Of a stretch of 64,000 nt of DNA, positions 25,889-35,016 are shown one piece after another. Position 1 is the first letter of the stretch. Each line of letters starts with the position of its first letter. This DNA is from Paenibacillus sp. FSL H8-0079 (GTDB taxonomy: Bacteria; Bacillota; Bacilli; Paenibacillales; Paenibacillaceae): NCBI RefSeq assembly GCF_037991315.1, contig NZ_CP150300.1, positions 3,720,001 through 3,784,000 on the forward strand, written 5' to 3'. The notes under the pieces are model-generated. The model ran no database searches. It was not told the origin of the DNA and worked only from the letters and a program-made list of their open reading frames with translations. Position numbers and translations under genes: made by a program.

Positions 25889-27211
25889 TCAGATGCGCTT
25901 CATCAATCTCGCAATGCTTTTATCCGACTCACGCAGCACAATGCCACGATCAATCGTCTGAATCTTGCGATTCTTGAGCACGATACTTCCGTCAATAATA
26001 ACGGTGTCCACACAGCTACGTGTTGCAGAATAGACCACGCGGGAATAGACATCCGTCTCATAGGAAGGGTACGTGTGGAAATCATCCAGATCCAGCAGCA
26101 GCATATCTGCCTTTTTGCCCACTTCGAGACTGCCGATTTCCTTCGACATGCCGAGCACCTCTGCACCACCCATGGTAGCCATACGCAATACCGTCCGGGC
26201 ATCCATCACCGTTGGACCATGAGGAATCTTCTGCATCAGCGCTGTGAGGCGCATTTCCTGAAACATATCCAGGTTGTTGTTGCATGCGGCACCATCGGCA
26301 CCAATCCCAACCGCGATCTGACGATTCAGCAGATCAGGAATATCGGCTACCCCGGAGGAAAGCTTCATATTCGATCCAGGACAGTGAGTGACTTTGACAC
26401 CGCGCTTGCGGATGATCTCTTTCTCTTCCTCACTCAACCATACACAGTGGGCCAGCACCAATCTTGGGGTAGCCAGACCGATATGATCGAGGTATACGAT
26501 GTTGCGCATTCCGCGTTCATGTTCTACCAGTTCGATCTCTCCGCGATTCTCGGAGGCATGGGTGTGGACTTTGACATGATATTTATTGGACAGGTCTCGC
26601 ACCTCTACCAGCAATTCTTCAGTACACGATACTACGAAGCGTGGACAGAAAGCATACTGAATGCGACCTCCGCCAAACCCGTTCCATTTTTCCAGCAGAT
26701 CGACACTCTGTTGCAACGAAGTCGCTGTATTCTCCCGCAGGGGTTCCGGAACCTCGTCGCCATGATCCATCATCACCTTGCCAGAAATGACCCGAATGCC
26801 GCTCTGTGCCATCGCCTGAAATGCCGAGTCTGTGTGATGTACCGTCTCCATATCCAGAATGGTCGTGGTTCCACTGGAGATCAATTCGCCGAGTCCAAGC
26901 ATTGCCGAATAATAGACGGACTCCTCATCATGTGCTGCTTCCAGCGGCCAGATGCGTTGACGGAGCCAATCCATCAGTTCCAGATCATCCGCACGTCCAC
27001 GGAACAAGGTCTGACACAGATGAATATGCGTCTGGATGAAGCCTGGTAACAGCACTTTGCCGCGAGCATCAATAACCTGATCAGCCTCAACGTCAATGTG
27101 AGCTGCAATCTCCTTGATTTTATTATCCTCGATCAACAAATCTCCAATGAATACTTCCTCTTCTGCATTCATCGTCACAAGCTGTGCGCCCTTTAGCAGG
27201 ATCGTTCCCAT
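25889..27211 (-). CDS. Amidohydrolase of the purine/SAH deaminase type, probable guanine deaminase
   Basis: 440 aa metal-dependent deaminase of the COG0402 group. Metal ligands are visible: His62 and His64 in QTHIHLCQTLFRG, VHTHASEN near 225, LAHCVWLSEEE near 260 and Asp in GIGADGAACNNN near 310. DDLELMDWLRQRIWPLEAAH is typical of chlorohydrolase/deaminase relatives. Adjacent to pucA (42 bases) in the purine cluster, so guanine to xanthine is the natural reading; 8-oxoguanine, S-adenosylhomocysteine or other amino-purine substrates remain possible. A long plus-strand open frame opposite this gene is a shadow. Confidence 0.75.
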   Translation of the reverse strand: MGTILLKGAQLVTMNAEEEVFIGDLLIEDNKIKEIAAHIDVEADQVIDARGKVLLPGFIQTHIHLCQTLFRGRADDLELMDWLRQRIWPLEAAHDEESVYYSAMLGLGELISSGTTTILDMETVHHTDSAFQAMAQSGIRVISGKVMMDHGDEVPEPLRENTATSLQQSVDLLEKWNGFGGGRIQYAFCPRFVVSCTEELLVEVRDLSNKYHVKVHTHASENRGEIELVEHERGMRNIVYLDHIGLATPRLVLAHCVWLSEEEKEIIRKRGVKVTHCPGSNMKLSSGVADIPDLLNRQIAVGIGADGAACNNNLDMFQEMRLTALMQKIPHGPTVMDARTVLRMATMGGAEVLGMSKEIGSLEVGKKADMLLLDLDDFHTYPSYETDVYSRVVYSATRSCVDTVIIDGSIVLKNRKIQTIDRGIVLRESDKSIARLMKRI

Positions 27212-27236
27212 GCCAATCTCCCCTATCTGTGTCTGT

Positions 27237-27309
27237 CTATATCGTTCAACTCATACATACTTACACTTGCACTCCGATGACAGACTAACCTTCCGATCGC
27301 TGTCTGTTA
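27237..27309 (+). repeat. Dispersed intergenic repeat, copy B
   Basis: Second copy of the element at 9040-9114: CTATAT, CAACT, TTACACT, CACTCCGATGACAGA and ACCTTCCGATC in the same order. Here the hairpin arms are GACAG and CTGTC, again enclosing ACCTTCCGATC. It fills the gap between the amidohydrolase and the GGT-family gene and just reaches the stop codon of the latter. Confidence 0.7.
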
Positions 27310-28902
27310 CCATCCAATAGCCATTCCATCGCCCCTAGGGTCTGCCGCGCCGCTAATCATGCCGTCCTCACGAATGACAATGCCTTGCGACTGTCCCATA
27401 ATACCGTCCCACGGCGCTCTGGCTTCAACGTTATGTCCCCACTGGGCAAGGGTTGCACATACGTCATCATGATATCGGTTCTCCACACGCATCGTATCGC
27501 CTTCTTCACCCCAAGTACGTCCGTACACCCAACGCGGCAGGCTGATCGCTTCCTGGATGTTGAGCCCGTAATCAAGCACTCCGGTAAGCACCGATAATTG
27601 CGTCTGCGGCTGACCTTCTCCTCCCTGCGTGCCAACGAGCATATAAGGTTTGCCATCTCGTGTAACGAGGCCCGGCATGAGGGTATGGAATGAGCGTTTG
27701 TTCGGTTCCAGTACGTTGGCATCCCTCGGATCTAGAGAGAAAAAGGACCCCCGATTCTGCATAATGACCCCCGTATTCCCCGGAACATACGCTGCACCGA
27801 AGTCGAAATACAGGCTTTGAATGAAGGAAACGGCATTGCCTTCGCTATCGACAACCGCTGCATACGCCGTGTCCTGACCTATCGTTTTGGACAAAAAAGG
27901 CTGTGCCACAGGTGGAGCAGACTGAATCTCATTCCACAATTGGTCTCCGTAATCCTTGGATAACAAGTGATCCAGCGGAATGTCCCTGAAATCCGGGTCC
28001 GTCAGATAACGGTCACGATCCCGAAACGCCTTTTTTACCACTTCAGCCATCAGATGATAGAATTCAGGTGAAGTGCGTGCAACCGAGGACAGATCAGTAT
28101 GCTCCAACATATTTAACATCATCAGCATCGAGAATCCTTGCGAGTTGGGCGGCATCTGATGAACTTCATAGCCACGATACTCCGTGCTAACGGGTTTCAC
28201 CCACTCGCCACGATGCCCTGCAAAGTCTGCTGGGGCAAGCATGCCCCCATCTTCACGAATAGCCGAGGTCAGACGATCCGCAAGCTCCCCTTTATAAAAA
28301 GCATCTCGCCCTCCCGTCTGAATCAGACGAATGGAGTTAGCGAGTTCAGACTGGATCAGCAGCTCGCCTTCCTGCAAAAGTGTACCCGAAGGGGCAAATA
28401 CCGCTCGCAGCGGTGTATGACCCAGTATGAAATCTTCATCCCTTTCCATCCACAGGCGGAGATTCCGGGATACAGAGCATCCTTTTTCCGCATACTGCGC
28501 GGCAGGTTCAAGCAATTGCTCCCACGGTAACTTTCCGTACCGGGACCAGACTTCCCACCAGGCATCCACCATTCCCGGAACCGTGATGGCACTAAGCACA
28601 CCGCGCTGAGGGATGGCATTCATGCCCATCGCTTTGAACGTATCGGCATGAATGCCTGCGGCTGAGCGGCCACTTCCGTTATAGGCGGCAATCTCACCGC
28701 TCGTTCCATCATGAATCAGGAAGAAGGCGTCCCCGCCAAGTCCGGTCATATGCGGATATACCACACCCAGTGCAGCACTGACCGCAACAGCAGCATCGTA
28801 AGCATTCCCGCCTTGCTGAAGGATGGAGCTACCTACTGCACTCGCCAGGTAATGAGGAGTGGTGACCATGACCTCTCTGGAGATTGGCATTTGGTTTAAC
28901 AT
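27307..28902 (-). CDS. hpxW: Gamma-glutamyltransferase-family hydrolase, probable oxamate amidohydrolase
   Basis: 531 aa Ntn-hydrolase proenzyme without signal peptide. GGT features: GGNAYDAAVAVSAALGVVYP near residue 31, MTGLGGDAFFLIHD near 52, the self-cleavage site with nucleophile Thr345 in GQDTAYAAVVD, and GTQGGEGQPQTQLSVL near 430. Extracellular GGTs carry a signal peptide and THxS-type residues; this one does not. It overlaps pucG by 7 bases, so it is translationally coupled to ureidoglycine transamination. In enterobacterial purine degradation the GGT homologue HpxW hydrolyses oxamate to oxalate and ammonia, which fits this place. Function is inferred from family and context. Confidence 0.75.
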   Translation of the reverse strand: MLNQMPISREVMVTTPHYLASAVGSSILQQGGNAYDAAVAVSAALGVVYPHMTGLGGDAFFLIHDGTSGEIAAYNGSGRSAAGIHADTFKAMGMNAIPQRGVLSAITVPGMVDAWWEVWSRYGKLPWEQLLEPAAQYAEKGCSVSRNLRLWMERDEDFILGHTPLRAVFAPSGTLLQEGELLIQSELANSIRLIQTGGRDAFYKGELADRLTSAIREDGGMLAPADFAGHRGEWVKPVSTEYRGYEVHQMPPNSQGFSMLMMLNMLEHTDLSSVARTSPEFYHLMAEVVKKAFRDRDRYLTDPDFRDIPLDHLLSKDYGDQLWNEIQSAPPVAQPFLSKTIGQDTAYAAVVDSEGNAVSFIQSLYFDFGAAYVPGNTGVIMQNRGSFFSLDPRDANVLEPNKRSFHTLMPGLVTRDGKPYMLVGTQGGEGQPQTQLSVLTGVLDYGLNIQEAISLPRWVYGRTWGEEGDTMRVENRYHDDVCATLAQWGHNVEARAPWDGIMGQSQGIVIREDGMISGAADPRGDGMAIGW

Positions 28903-30143
28903 AAGGCGCCCTCCTTCCCTGCATACACATCCATCGCTGCCTGCACCGCTTCACCGGCTGGTAACACATGACGATGACGGAGAAGAACAGCTTCCAAAGC
29001 TCCGAGCACATGAAGTACATTTTTGCGTTGGCAGCTGAATCCCATCGTACCGATCCGCCAGATTTGACCTTTCAACGGGCCGAATGAACTGGCAATCTCA
29101 ATGCTGAAATTGTTCAGCAACATGCTGCGCACCGACTCACCATCGATGCCCTCCGGAATTGTGATACAGGTGACCACCGGAAGTTTACTGGACATATCCC
29201 CATACAATTGCAGTCCCATCCCCTGAATTCCTGCGACCAACGCACGTTCATTCACCAGATGTCTCTGGAACCTGGCCTCCAACCCTTCTTGCAGCAGAAT
29301 GCGTAATCCTTCGTGAAGACCGTAGAGCATGGAGGTGGCCTCCGTATGATGGTTCAACCGTGCCGAACTCCAGTAATCCTGCAATTGGCTCAGGTCAAAA
29401 TAATTGCTGGCAATGGTGCGGCCTTCTGCCCGCGCACTGGTTGCATCTCGCAGTCCGCGTTCAACTGTTTTGCGGCTCATCAGCTTCTGCTCCACACGAC
29501 TGTTGTACGTGATAGGTGCCATCCCCGAAGGAACGGACAAGCATTTCTGCGTGCCGCCCATCACCGCATCCAGATGCCAGGCATCCGTCTCCACGGGTGT
29601 GCCGCCAATGGTTGCCACAGCATCTACAACGAGTAAAATATCGAGCTCGCGACAGGCTTTGCCAATCTCGGCAAGGGGCTGCATCTGTCCGGTGGAAGTT
29701 TCACCGTGAACCATCGCAACCAGACTCGGTTTATGGGTATGAATAGCCTTGATCACCTCTTCCGGATCAAATACCGTTCCCCATTCCGTTTCAAAAAAGA
29801 CAACCTCGGCACCACAGCGTTCCGAGATCTCAACCAGCAGATGTCCGAATCGCCCGTAGATCGGGACGAGAACTTTGTCACCGGGCTGGATCAGACTGAC
29901 CAACACAGCTTCAATGCCTGAACGGGATGTACCATCTACCGGATAACACCACTCGTTGTCTGTCATATATAACTCACGCAGCATCGCCATCGTCTCGTTC
30001 ATCAAAGATGTGAATTCCGGGTCAAACTGACCCAGGATCGGAAAGGATAATGCTCTGAGTACACGTGGATCAACCTCAACGGGTCCCGGGGTCATAATGG
30101 TCCGCAAGGACGGAGATAACTCTTTATAGTTGGACATCTGCAT
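28896..30143 (-). CDS. pucG: (S)-ureidoglycine-glyoxylate aminotransferase
   Basis: 415 aa PLP enzyme (class V fold) that moves the amino group of ureidoglycine to glyoxylate, giving oxalurate and glycine. MTPGPVEVDPRVLRALSFPI near residue 17, CYPVDGTSRSGIEAVLVSL near 66, VVDAVATIGGTPVE near 172 and the PLP-Lys region DAVMGGTQKCLSVPSGMAPI near 192 match PucG. Starts directly on the stop of pucF (TGAATG) and overlaps the hpxW-type gene downstream. Confidence 0.93.
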   Translation of the reverse strand: MQMSNYKELSPSLRTIMTPGPVEVDPRVLRALSFPILGQFDPEFTSLMNETMAMLRELYMTDNEWCYPVDGTSRSGIEAVLVSLIQPGDKVLVPIYGRFGHLLVEISERCGAEVVFFETEWGTVFDPEEVIKAIHTHKPSLVAMVHGETSTGQMQPLAEIGKACRELDILLVVDAVATIGGTPVETDAWHLDAVMGGTQKCLSVPSGMAPITYNSRVEQKLMSRKTVERGLRDATSARAEGRTIASNYFDLSQLQDYWSSARLNHHTEATSMLYGLHEGLRILLQEGLEARFQRHLVNERALVAGIQGMGLQLYGDMSSKLPVVTCITIPEGIDGESVRSMLLNNFSIEIASSFGPLKGQIWRIGTMGFSCQRKNVLHVLGALEAVLLRHRHVLPAGEAVQAAMDVYAGKEGALC

Positions 30144-31451
30144 TCAACTCCCGTAACCGTATTTATAGAGTAGCCGGACCAGAACCTGAAAACCGTGCAT
30201 CAGGTCTGCTTCAGCTGTATATTCAAGTGGATTATGACTGATACCGTCCTGGCTCGGCACAAAGATCATAGCTGTTGGACAAGCCGGCTGGAAAATCTGC
30301 GAATCATGTCCCGCCCCGCTTGGCATCGGCCAATAGGACAATTGCTCCTGCTCACAGGTATCTTGAATGTCCGAGATCATCTGCGCGTTCATGGGAATGG
30401 GCGTGACGGATAGATGCTCTTCCCAATCCAATCCGAGCTGCTGCTCGGCTGCGATACGACTAAACGCCTGAAGCATATCCTGCCAGCAGCGATCAATACT
30501 TTCCTGCCGAATATGGCGGATATCCAGTGAAAACACCGCCCGGGCTGCAACCACGTTCCCAACACCCGGATCGGCTGTGATTCGCCCAACCGTGGCAACC
30601 AGCGGTTCTCCAGCTTCCAATGCGATATTCCTTACCTCAGCAATCATCTCGGCTGCTCCGGCAAGTGCGTCCTTGCGCCAAGACATCGGCGTCGTCCCCG
30701 CGTGATTTGCTTCTCCGCTGACGGTAATACTGAACCGCTTCTGACCTACGATATCGGATACGACTCCAATCGAATGTCCAAGACGTTCCAGAACCTGACC
30801 TTGCTCAATGTGAAGCTCAATAAAGGCACCGTAATTTTTCGCAGCGGGTCTATATGCACTATCAGGTCCAAAGCCTGCATCGCGGATCGCTTGTGCAAAG
30901 GTAACGCCATCTTGATCCTTCAAATGCTCTACATCTTCCAGAGTCGTCATTCCTGTTATACTGCGTGAACCCCAATACGCGAAAGGGAAGCGACTTCCCT
31001 CTTCTTCACATAGCGATACCACTTGAAGTGTGCGCTTCGGTGCTCCGAAATGCTTCTGTAAATACTCCAATGCCAGGACTCCCGCTACCACACCGTAAGC
31101 ACCATCATACTTGCCACCATACACGACAGAATCAATATGTGATCCGGTCACAATCGGTAATTCTTCAGCACCCGTCGCTGATTCCTTACCCTCGCCCTGG
31201 AGTGTGCCATACAGATTGCCGGACTGGTCAAATTCGGGAGACAGCCCTTTCTCCTGCATTTTGGCAGCAAGTGCACCTTGTGCTTCACACCAAGCCGAAT
31301 CATACAACAGTCGTGTAACGCCACCCTGTGCATCCGCACCATATGTCGACAGCCATTCAAGCATGGCTTGCAGCTCCACCTGTTCCACATTCGGCAAAGG
31401 AAGAGGTGCGTTATTCGTACCGGATGACCCGTATACTCCTGACTCCGTCAT
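30144..31451 (-). CDS. pucF: Allantoate amidohydrolase
   Basis: 435 aa metallo-amidohydrolase (M20 fold) that releases CO2 and ammonia from allantoate and yields ureidoglycine. Metal-site motifs: VTGSHIDSVVYGGKYDGAYG near residue 100 (His and bridging Asp), VSLCEEEGSRFPFAYWGSRS near 145 (Glu pair), FIELHIEQGQVLE near 210 and the dimerisation segment GEANHAGTTPMSWRKDA near 245; the last ligand is in DGISHNPLEYT. Start overlaps the pucH stop by ATGA. Confidence 0.94.
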   Translation of the reverse strand: MTESGVYGSSGTNNAPLPLPNVEQVELQAMLEWLSTYGADAQGGVTRLLYDSAWCEAQGALAAKMQEKGLSPEFDQSGNLYGTLQGEGKESATGAEELPIVTGSHIDSVVYGGKYDGAYGVVAGVLALEYLQKHFGAPKRTLQVVSLCEEEGSRFPFAYWGSRSITGMTTLEDVEHLKDQDGVTFAQAIRDAGFGPDSAYRPAAKNYGAFIELHIEQGQVLERLGHSIGVVSDIVGQKRFSITVSGEANHAGTTPMSWRKDALAGAAEMIAEVRNIALEAGEPLVATVGRITADPGVGNVVAARAVFSLDIRHIRQESIDRCWQDMLQAFSRIAAEQQLGLDWEEHLSVTPIPMNAQMISDIQDTCEQEQLSYWPMPSGAGHDSQIFQPACPTAMIFVPSQDGISHNPLEYTAEADLMHGFQVLVRLLYKYGYGS

Positions 31452-32851
31452 GGCGTCTCCCCCGTTCCCGCCTCGATGGGACTAGAGGAGTGGGCTGCAA
31501 TGTGCTGCCCAATAGGTTCAGGAGACAATCCGGATTCCGAGTTATACACCCGTTGCCCACGACAGAATACGTCTGCAATGCGGCAGTTAAATGTACGTCC
31601 CACATAAGGGCTCTGTTGATGCGTATAGAGCAGATCCTCCGTGTTCAGGGTTGTGCTTTTCTCCCAGTCAATCAGGACGAGATCGGCATCCTTGCCAACT
31701 GCAATCTCTCCTTTGCTCTCCAGACCAAGCCTTCTGGCAGGTTGCAGGGAGAGCACTCTTCCGAGTAACGGGAGGTCGATATTGCGCTGAAGATGTCCGT
31801 CCTCCAGCATGATCAGCAGTGTGCTTTGCGCTCCGAATATACCGCCCCAGATTTCAAAAAAGTTATCGGATTGTTTCATGGATGGCGGACATGGCGAATG
31901 GTCTGAGGCAATAACATCAATTAATCCTGACGTCAGTGCATCCCATAACTGCTCCTGTTCAGATGAGCTGCGAAGCGGTGGAGCGCATTTCGCTACAGCA
32001 CCCAATCGGACCACATCCTGATCGGTCAGTGTCAGATAATGAGGGCATGTCTCCGAAGTGACGTCCTGCCCACGCCGTTTAGCCGCTGCTATCAAATCCA
32101 GTGCTTCCCGGGTACTAATATGCACAAAATGCAGCGCACACCCGGTCTGTTCACCATATTTCAACGCTCGGGCAACCGCGACGACTTCAGCTTCCACAGG
32201 ACGGGACCGAACATAATCCATCGGTTCAGTCTTTCCCTCCGCAATGCTTTTCGTGCCGAGTTCGGCAACCATGCTTTCGTCCTCTGCATGAAGTGCCAGC
32301 ACACGGTTTAATTTTGCGATTTCATTCATTCCGTCCAGTAGCGTATGGTCATCGGCTCTGGCAAAGATATCTTCCCCTTCTCCACCCGGCTCGGACATAA
32401 ATGCCTTGAATCCGGCTGCACCCAATCGTGACAGTGGAGCAAGTTCCTTACGATTGCCGGGAACCAAGCCTCCCCAGAAGGCATAATCAACATACGATTG
32501 GTTTACGGCTGCTTTCTTTTTCATCTCCCATGCTTCCGTCCTTGTAGTTGGCGGTACGCCGTTAAGCGGCATATCGACATAGGTTGTGATTCCCCCTGCG
32601 GCAAGGGATGCCGATCCAGACCGGAACCCCTCCCAACTGCCGAGTCCGGGTTCATTGAAGTGTACATGAATGTCCACCACGCCCGGCATCACTGTAAGCC
32701 CCTCAGCTTCTATGATCCGAGTCGCTTCGCCAGCGGCCAGCCGTGTGGATATGTCTGTTATTTTTTCACCAGTAATGCCAATATCCAGTTGTTCTACCCG
32801 ATCTCTCAGCACCACCCGGGCTCCCCGGATGATGGTATCAAATGTTGTCAT
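31448..32851 (-). CDS. pucH: Allantoinase
   Basis: 467 aa cyclic amidohydrolase opening allantoin to allantoate. Dinuclear metal ligands: VVDIHVHFNEPGLGSWEGF near residue 58; the carbamylated Lys probably in LGAAGFKAFMSEP near 150; LALHAEDES near 185; LHFVHISTREALDLI near 240; and VIASDHSPCPPSMKQS near 315. Third gene of the pucL-M-H-F-G run, 43 bases after pucM. Confidence 0.95.
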   Translation of the reverse strand: MTTFDTIIRGARVVLRDRVEQLDIGITGEKITDISTRLAAGEATRIIEAEGLTVMPGVVDIHVHFNEPGLGSWEGFRSGSASLAAGGITTYVDMPLNGVPPTTRTEAWEMKKKAAVNQSYVDYAFWGGLVPGNRKELAPLSRLGAAGFKAFMSEPGGEGEDIFARADDHTLLDGMNEIAKLNRVLALHAEDESMVAELGTKSIAEGKTEPMDYVRSRPVEAEVVAVARALKYGEQTGCALHFVHISTREALDLIAAAKRRGQDVTSETCPHYLTLTDQDVVRLGAVAKCAPPLRSSSEQEQLWDALTSGLIDVIASDHSPCPPSMKQSDNFFEIWGGIFGAQSTLLIMLEDGHLQRNIDLPLLGRVLSLQPARRLGLESKGEIAVGKDADLVLIDWEKSTTLNTEDLLYTHQQSPYVGRTFNCRIADVFCRGQRVYNSESGLSPEPIGQHIAAHSSSPIEAGTGETP

Positions 32852-32894
32852 GCGGATGACCCTCCCCCTGAATCAGAACCGGATGTGTGCATAT

Positions 32895-33272
32895 TCAGCT
32901 TCCCCGGTATGTACTGTAACCTCCTGGAGCTATCAATAATGGAATATGGTAATGGCTTGAGGCATCAGATACGGCAAAACGAATCGGAACAATTGTCCAT
33001 AGTGTCTGCCCCAGTTCCTCCAACGAACGCTGTGCGTAATAACTCTCGACATGGAATTGAAGCTCATATATGGCTGACTCCAACTTGCCTCCATCCAGCA
33101 GCGGTGCATCCAAACGTCCATCCGCATTGGTCACCGACTCCGCAACTTTTATCTTGCTTTCCTGTTCTCCATCCCTCTTCAGGGTATACAGCTCGATCCG
33201 AACACCCGCAGCAGGAACGCCTTTGGATGTATCCAGCACATGAGTTGTAATTCGTCCTTCAGACATCGACAT
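32895..33272 (-). CDS. pucM: 5-hydroxyisourate hydrolase (transthyretin-related)
   Basis: 125 aa, the usual size. Opens 5-hydroxyisourate, the uricase product, to OHCU. ITTHVLDTSKGVPAAGVRIE near residue 8 holds the family His; the C-terminus HYHIPLLIAPGGYSTYRGS contains the YRGS tail that marks hydrolases as opposed to transthyretins. The ATG shares bases with the pucL stop (TAATG). Confidence 0.96.
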   Translation of the reverse strand: MSMSEGRITTHVLDTSKGVPAAGVRIELYTLKRDGEQESKIKVAESVTNADGRLDAPLLDGGKLESAIYELQFHVESYYAQRSLEELGQTLWTIVPIRFAVSDASSHYHIPLLIAPGGYSTYRGS

Positions 33273-34777
33273 TAGACGTCACCTGCTTTCCCGGAGTCAT
33301 GGCCGTCTGTTCCCAGATCATTCCTTGTCATCGAGAAACCCTGGAATCCATATGGCGGTCTTGGCTCAGTAAACACTTTGCCTTCCCCCTCTTTCACTTC
33401 CTCCAGCACCGTCTCCCAGGTCCGATTGTTGGATTCAAATGAAACCTCACTCAGTTGCTCAAATCGACTTAACACCCTTCGTCCAATCTGGTAGATCAGA
33501 TGTTGAATGGATGCAGAGCGACACTCATGAAATACCGCCGCAGCCAAATCCCTGACCTGTTCCGCCGCTACATACCGTCCACGCTGATCATCTATACCGT
33601 CTCTCGGGTCCTCATAACGCCAATTAATATTCAGAAAAATAAACAGCGGTCGATCCCACGTCTCGGAGAGTGTCGTATATTCATCCTGCATAAAGCCGGC
33701 AAATTCACTGCCTTTGACCTTGATCAGTCTGAGATCGGCTACACCACTGAAATGGTTGCTTAGTTCAATCGAGTCTCCTGCTCGTTCCGCTTCTAAGGCA
33801 GCCGTTGCCCGATCATTCTGCGAATAACGGAATACGAGTGCACTCGGTCGGTAATTCCCTTCCAATCCAATCGGTATATCTTCAAAAGGAATCTGGTCCG
33901 CTGTCATCTGAACCTTGCTCATCTGCGGATACGTCTCCAGGAAACGCCGACTTACCAGCGCAAGAAACCCTTCCACCGTCGCCCCTGTGTAATCCGCTGC
34001 ATGTCTAAGAATGAAATTCTTCATCGAATCGGTTGCCACCACCAGCGAATTATCCCCTTCTGCAAAAGAAGGCAAGAATTCATCGCCCTGCACAGCGACC
34101 TTAATGTTCAATCCAAACAGAATATTGCTGCGTCCCATAAACGGAGATTCCGGAATGGACTGTATACCCGTCAACGGCTTGGCGTAGGAACGGTACATCC
34201 ACACATCCCCTTTGCCGTAATACATGGTCCGCTGCTGTACTGCGGCTGGCTTGCTCACAAATTCATGTTCATGACCGATCTGTGCGAGCCACTGCTCCAA
34301 ACGAATGCCTGCAATCTTGAATACTTCCTTCAAAGCAGTCTCGAATTCTTCTTGCCTGCCTCGGCGATGACGTTGCCTCATGGATTCGAGGATGGAACTT
34401 GCGGTATGGCCTTTTACAGCCAATATGAATGGAAAGCCAAATTGGCTTGTATATGCTTTGTTTAATTGTAGAAGTTCGTTGTATTGTTCCCGTGACAGTG
34501 AATCAAGCCCTGCACCAGCCTGTTCTTGAACAGAGTTGCTGCTCATGCTGATTCGCGCTCCAAGATCCGGGTGATTTCGAAGCAGTTGCAACTTCACCTG
34601 GTCATCTGATGCCTGAACCACCTTCTTCATCACATTCATCATCTGTTCAAATGAATCGAAAGGTCGTGAAAGCCCGGAACGCTCAGCCACCCATGGTGAT
34701 TCCTCAAATAAGCCGCCAAACGTATGCACGAACTGCGTGATAGACCAGTTGTTAACAAGTTTAATTAAGTCGCTCAT
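33272..34777 (-). CDS. pucL: Bifunctional OHCU decarboxylase / uricase
   Basis: 501 aa fusion. Residues about 1-165 are OHCU decarboxylase (SPWVAERSGLSRPFDSFEQM, RNHPDLGARISM, QFGFPFILAVKGHTASSILE). From about 175 it is uricase: YYGKGDVWMYRSYAKPL, LVVATDSMKNFILRHAADYT with the active-site Thr and Lys network, and the C-terminal family region. It oxidises urate and later decarboxylates the PucM product to S-allantoin, so the first and third steps sit in one chain. The start MSDLIKLV has GGAGG 7 bases upstream. First gene of the operon. Confidence 0.95.
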   Translation of the reverse strand: MSDLIKLVNNWSITQFVHTFGGLFEESPWVAERSGLSRPFDSFEQMMNVMKKVVQASDDQVKLQLLRNHPDLGARISMSSNSVQEQAGAGLDSLSREQYNELLQLNKAYTSQFGFPFILAVKGHTASSILESMRQRHRRGRQEEFETALKEVFKIAGIRLEQWLAQIGHEHEFVSKPAAVQQRTMYYGKGDVWMYRSYAKPLTGIQSIPESPFMGRSNILFGLNIKVAVQGDEFLPSFAEGDNSLVVATDSMKNFILRHAADYTGATVEGFLALVSRRFLETYPQMSKVQMTADQIPFEDIPIGLEGNYRPSALVFRYSQNDRATAALEAERAGDSIELSNHFSGVADLRLIKVKGSEFAGFMQDEYTTLSETWDRPLFIFLNINWRYEDPRDGIDDQRGRYVAAEQVRDLAAAVFHECRSASIQHLIYQIGRRVLSRFEQLSEVSFESNNRTWETVLEEVKEGEGKVFTEPRPPYGFQGFSMTRNDLGTDGHDSGKAGDV

Positions 34778-34814
34778 GTTAGAACCTCCGGTCTGTTGTA
34801 GATTATTGTTCTTC

Positions 34815-34843
34815 ATTCTAAGTGTCGTTCAATGTCGCGACAA
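34815..34843 (-). promoter_or_regulatory. Candidate promoter of the pucL operon
   Basis: Minus-strand TTGTCG (34843-34838), 17-base spacer, TAGAAT (34820-34815), about 35 bases before the pucL start. No clear PucR box was found near it. Confidence 0.45.
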
Positions 34844-34936
34844 CAATATTTACGCAATTTTGTAATATAACATAACATCAGAGTTGTGATTTGTTTGCTG
34901 TGCACGGGAAGATCAGCTTTTGTTGTCCTCAAACAT

Positions 34937-34969
34937 GAATAAACCGCACTCCATCAAGGGAATGCGGTT
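34937..34969 (-). terminator. Terminator of pucR
   Basis: AACCGCACTCC (34942-34952) pairs with GGAATGCGGTT (34959-34969) with one wobble; TTTATT follows on the minus strand. Confidence 0.65.
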
Positions 34970-35016
34970 CTTGGGGGTCTGGCCAGGTAGTATTGTCATG
35001 ATGCACAATGTGCGAT

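Noticed and set aside
25493..27049. A 518-codon open frame on the plus strand
   Set aside because: It lies opposite the amidohydrolase gene, whose minus-strand frame has clear metal-binding motifs. The plus-strand product is His/Arg/Cys-rich with no family features, as expected of a shadow.
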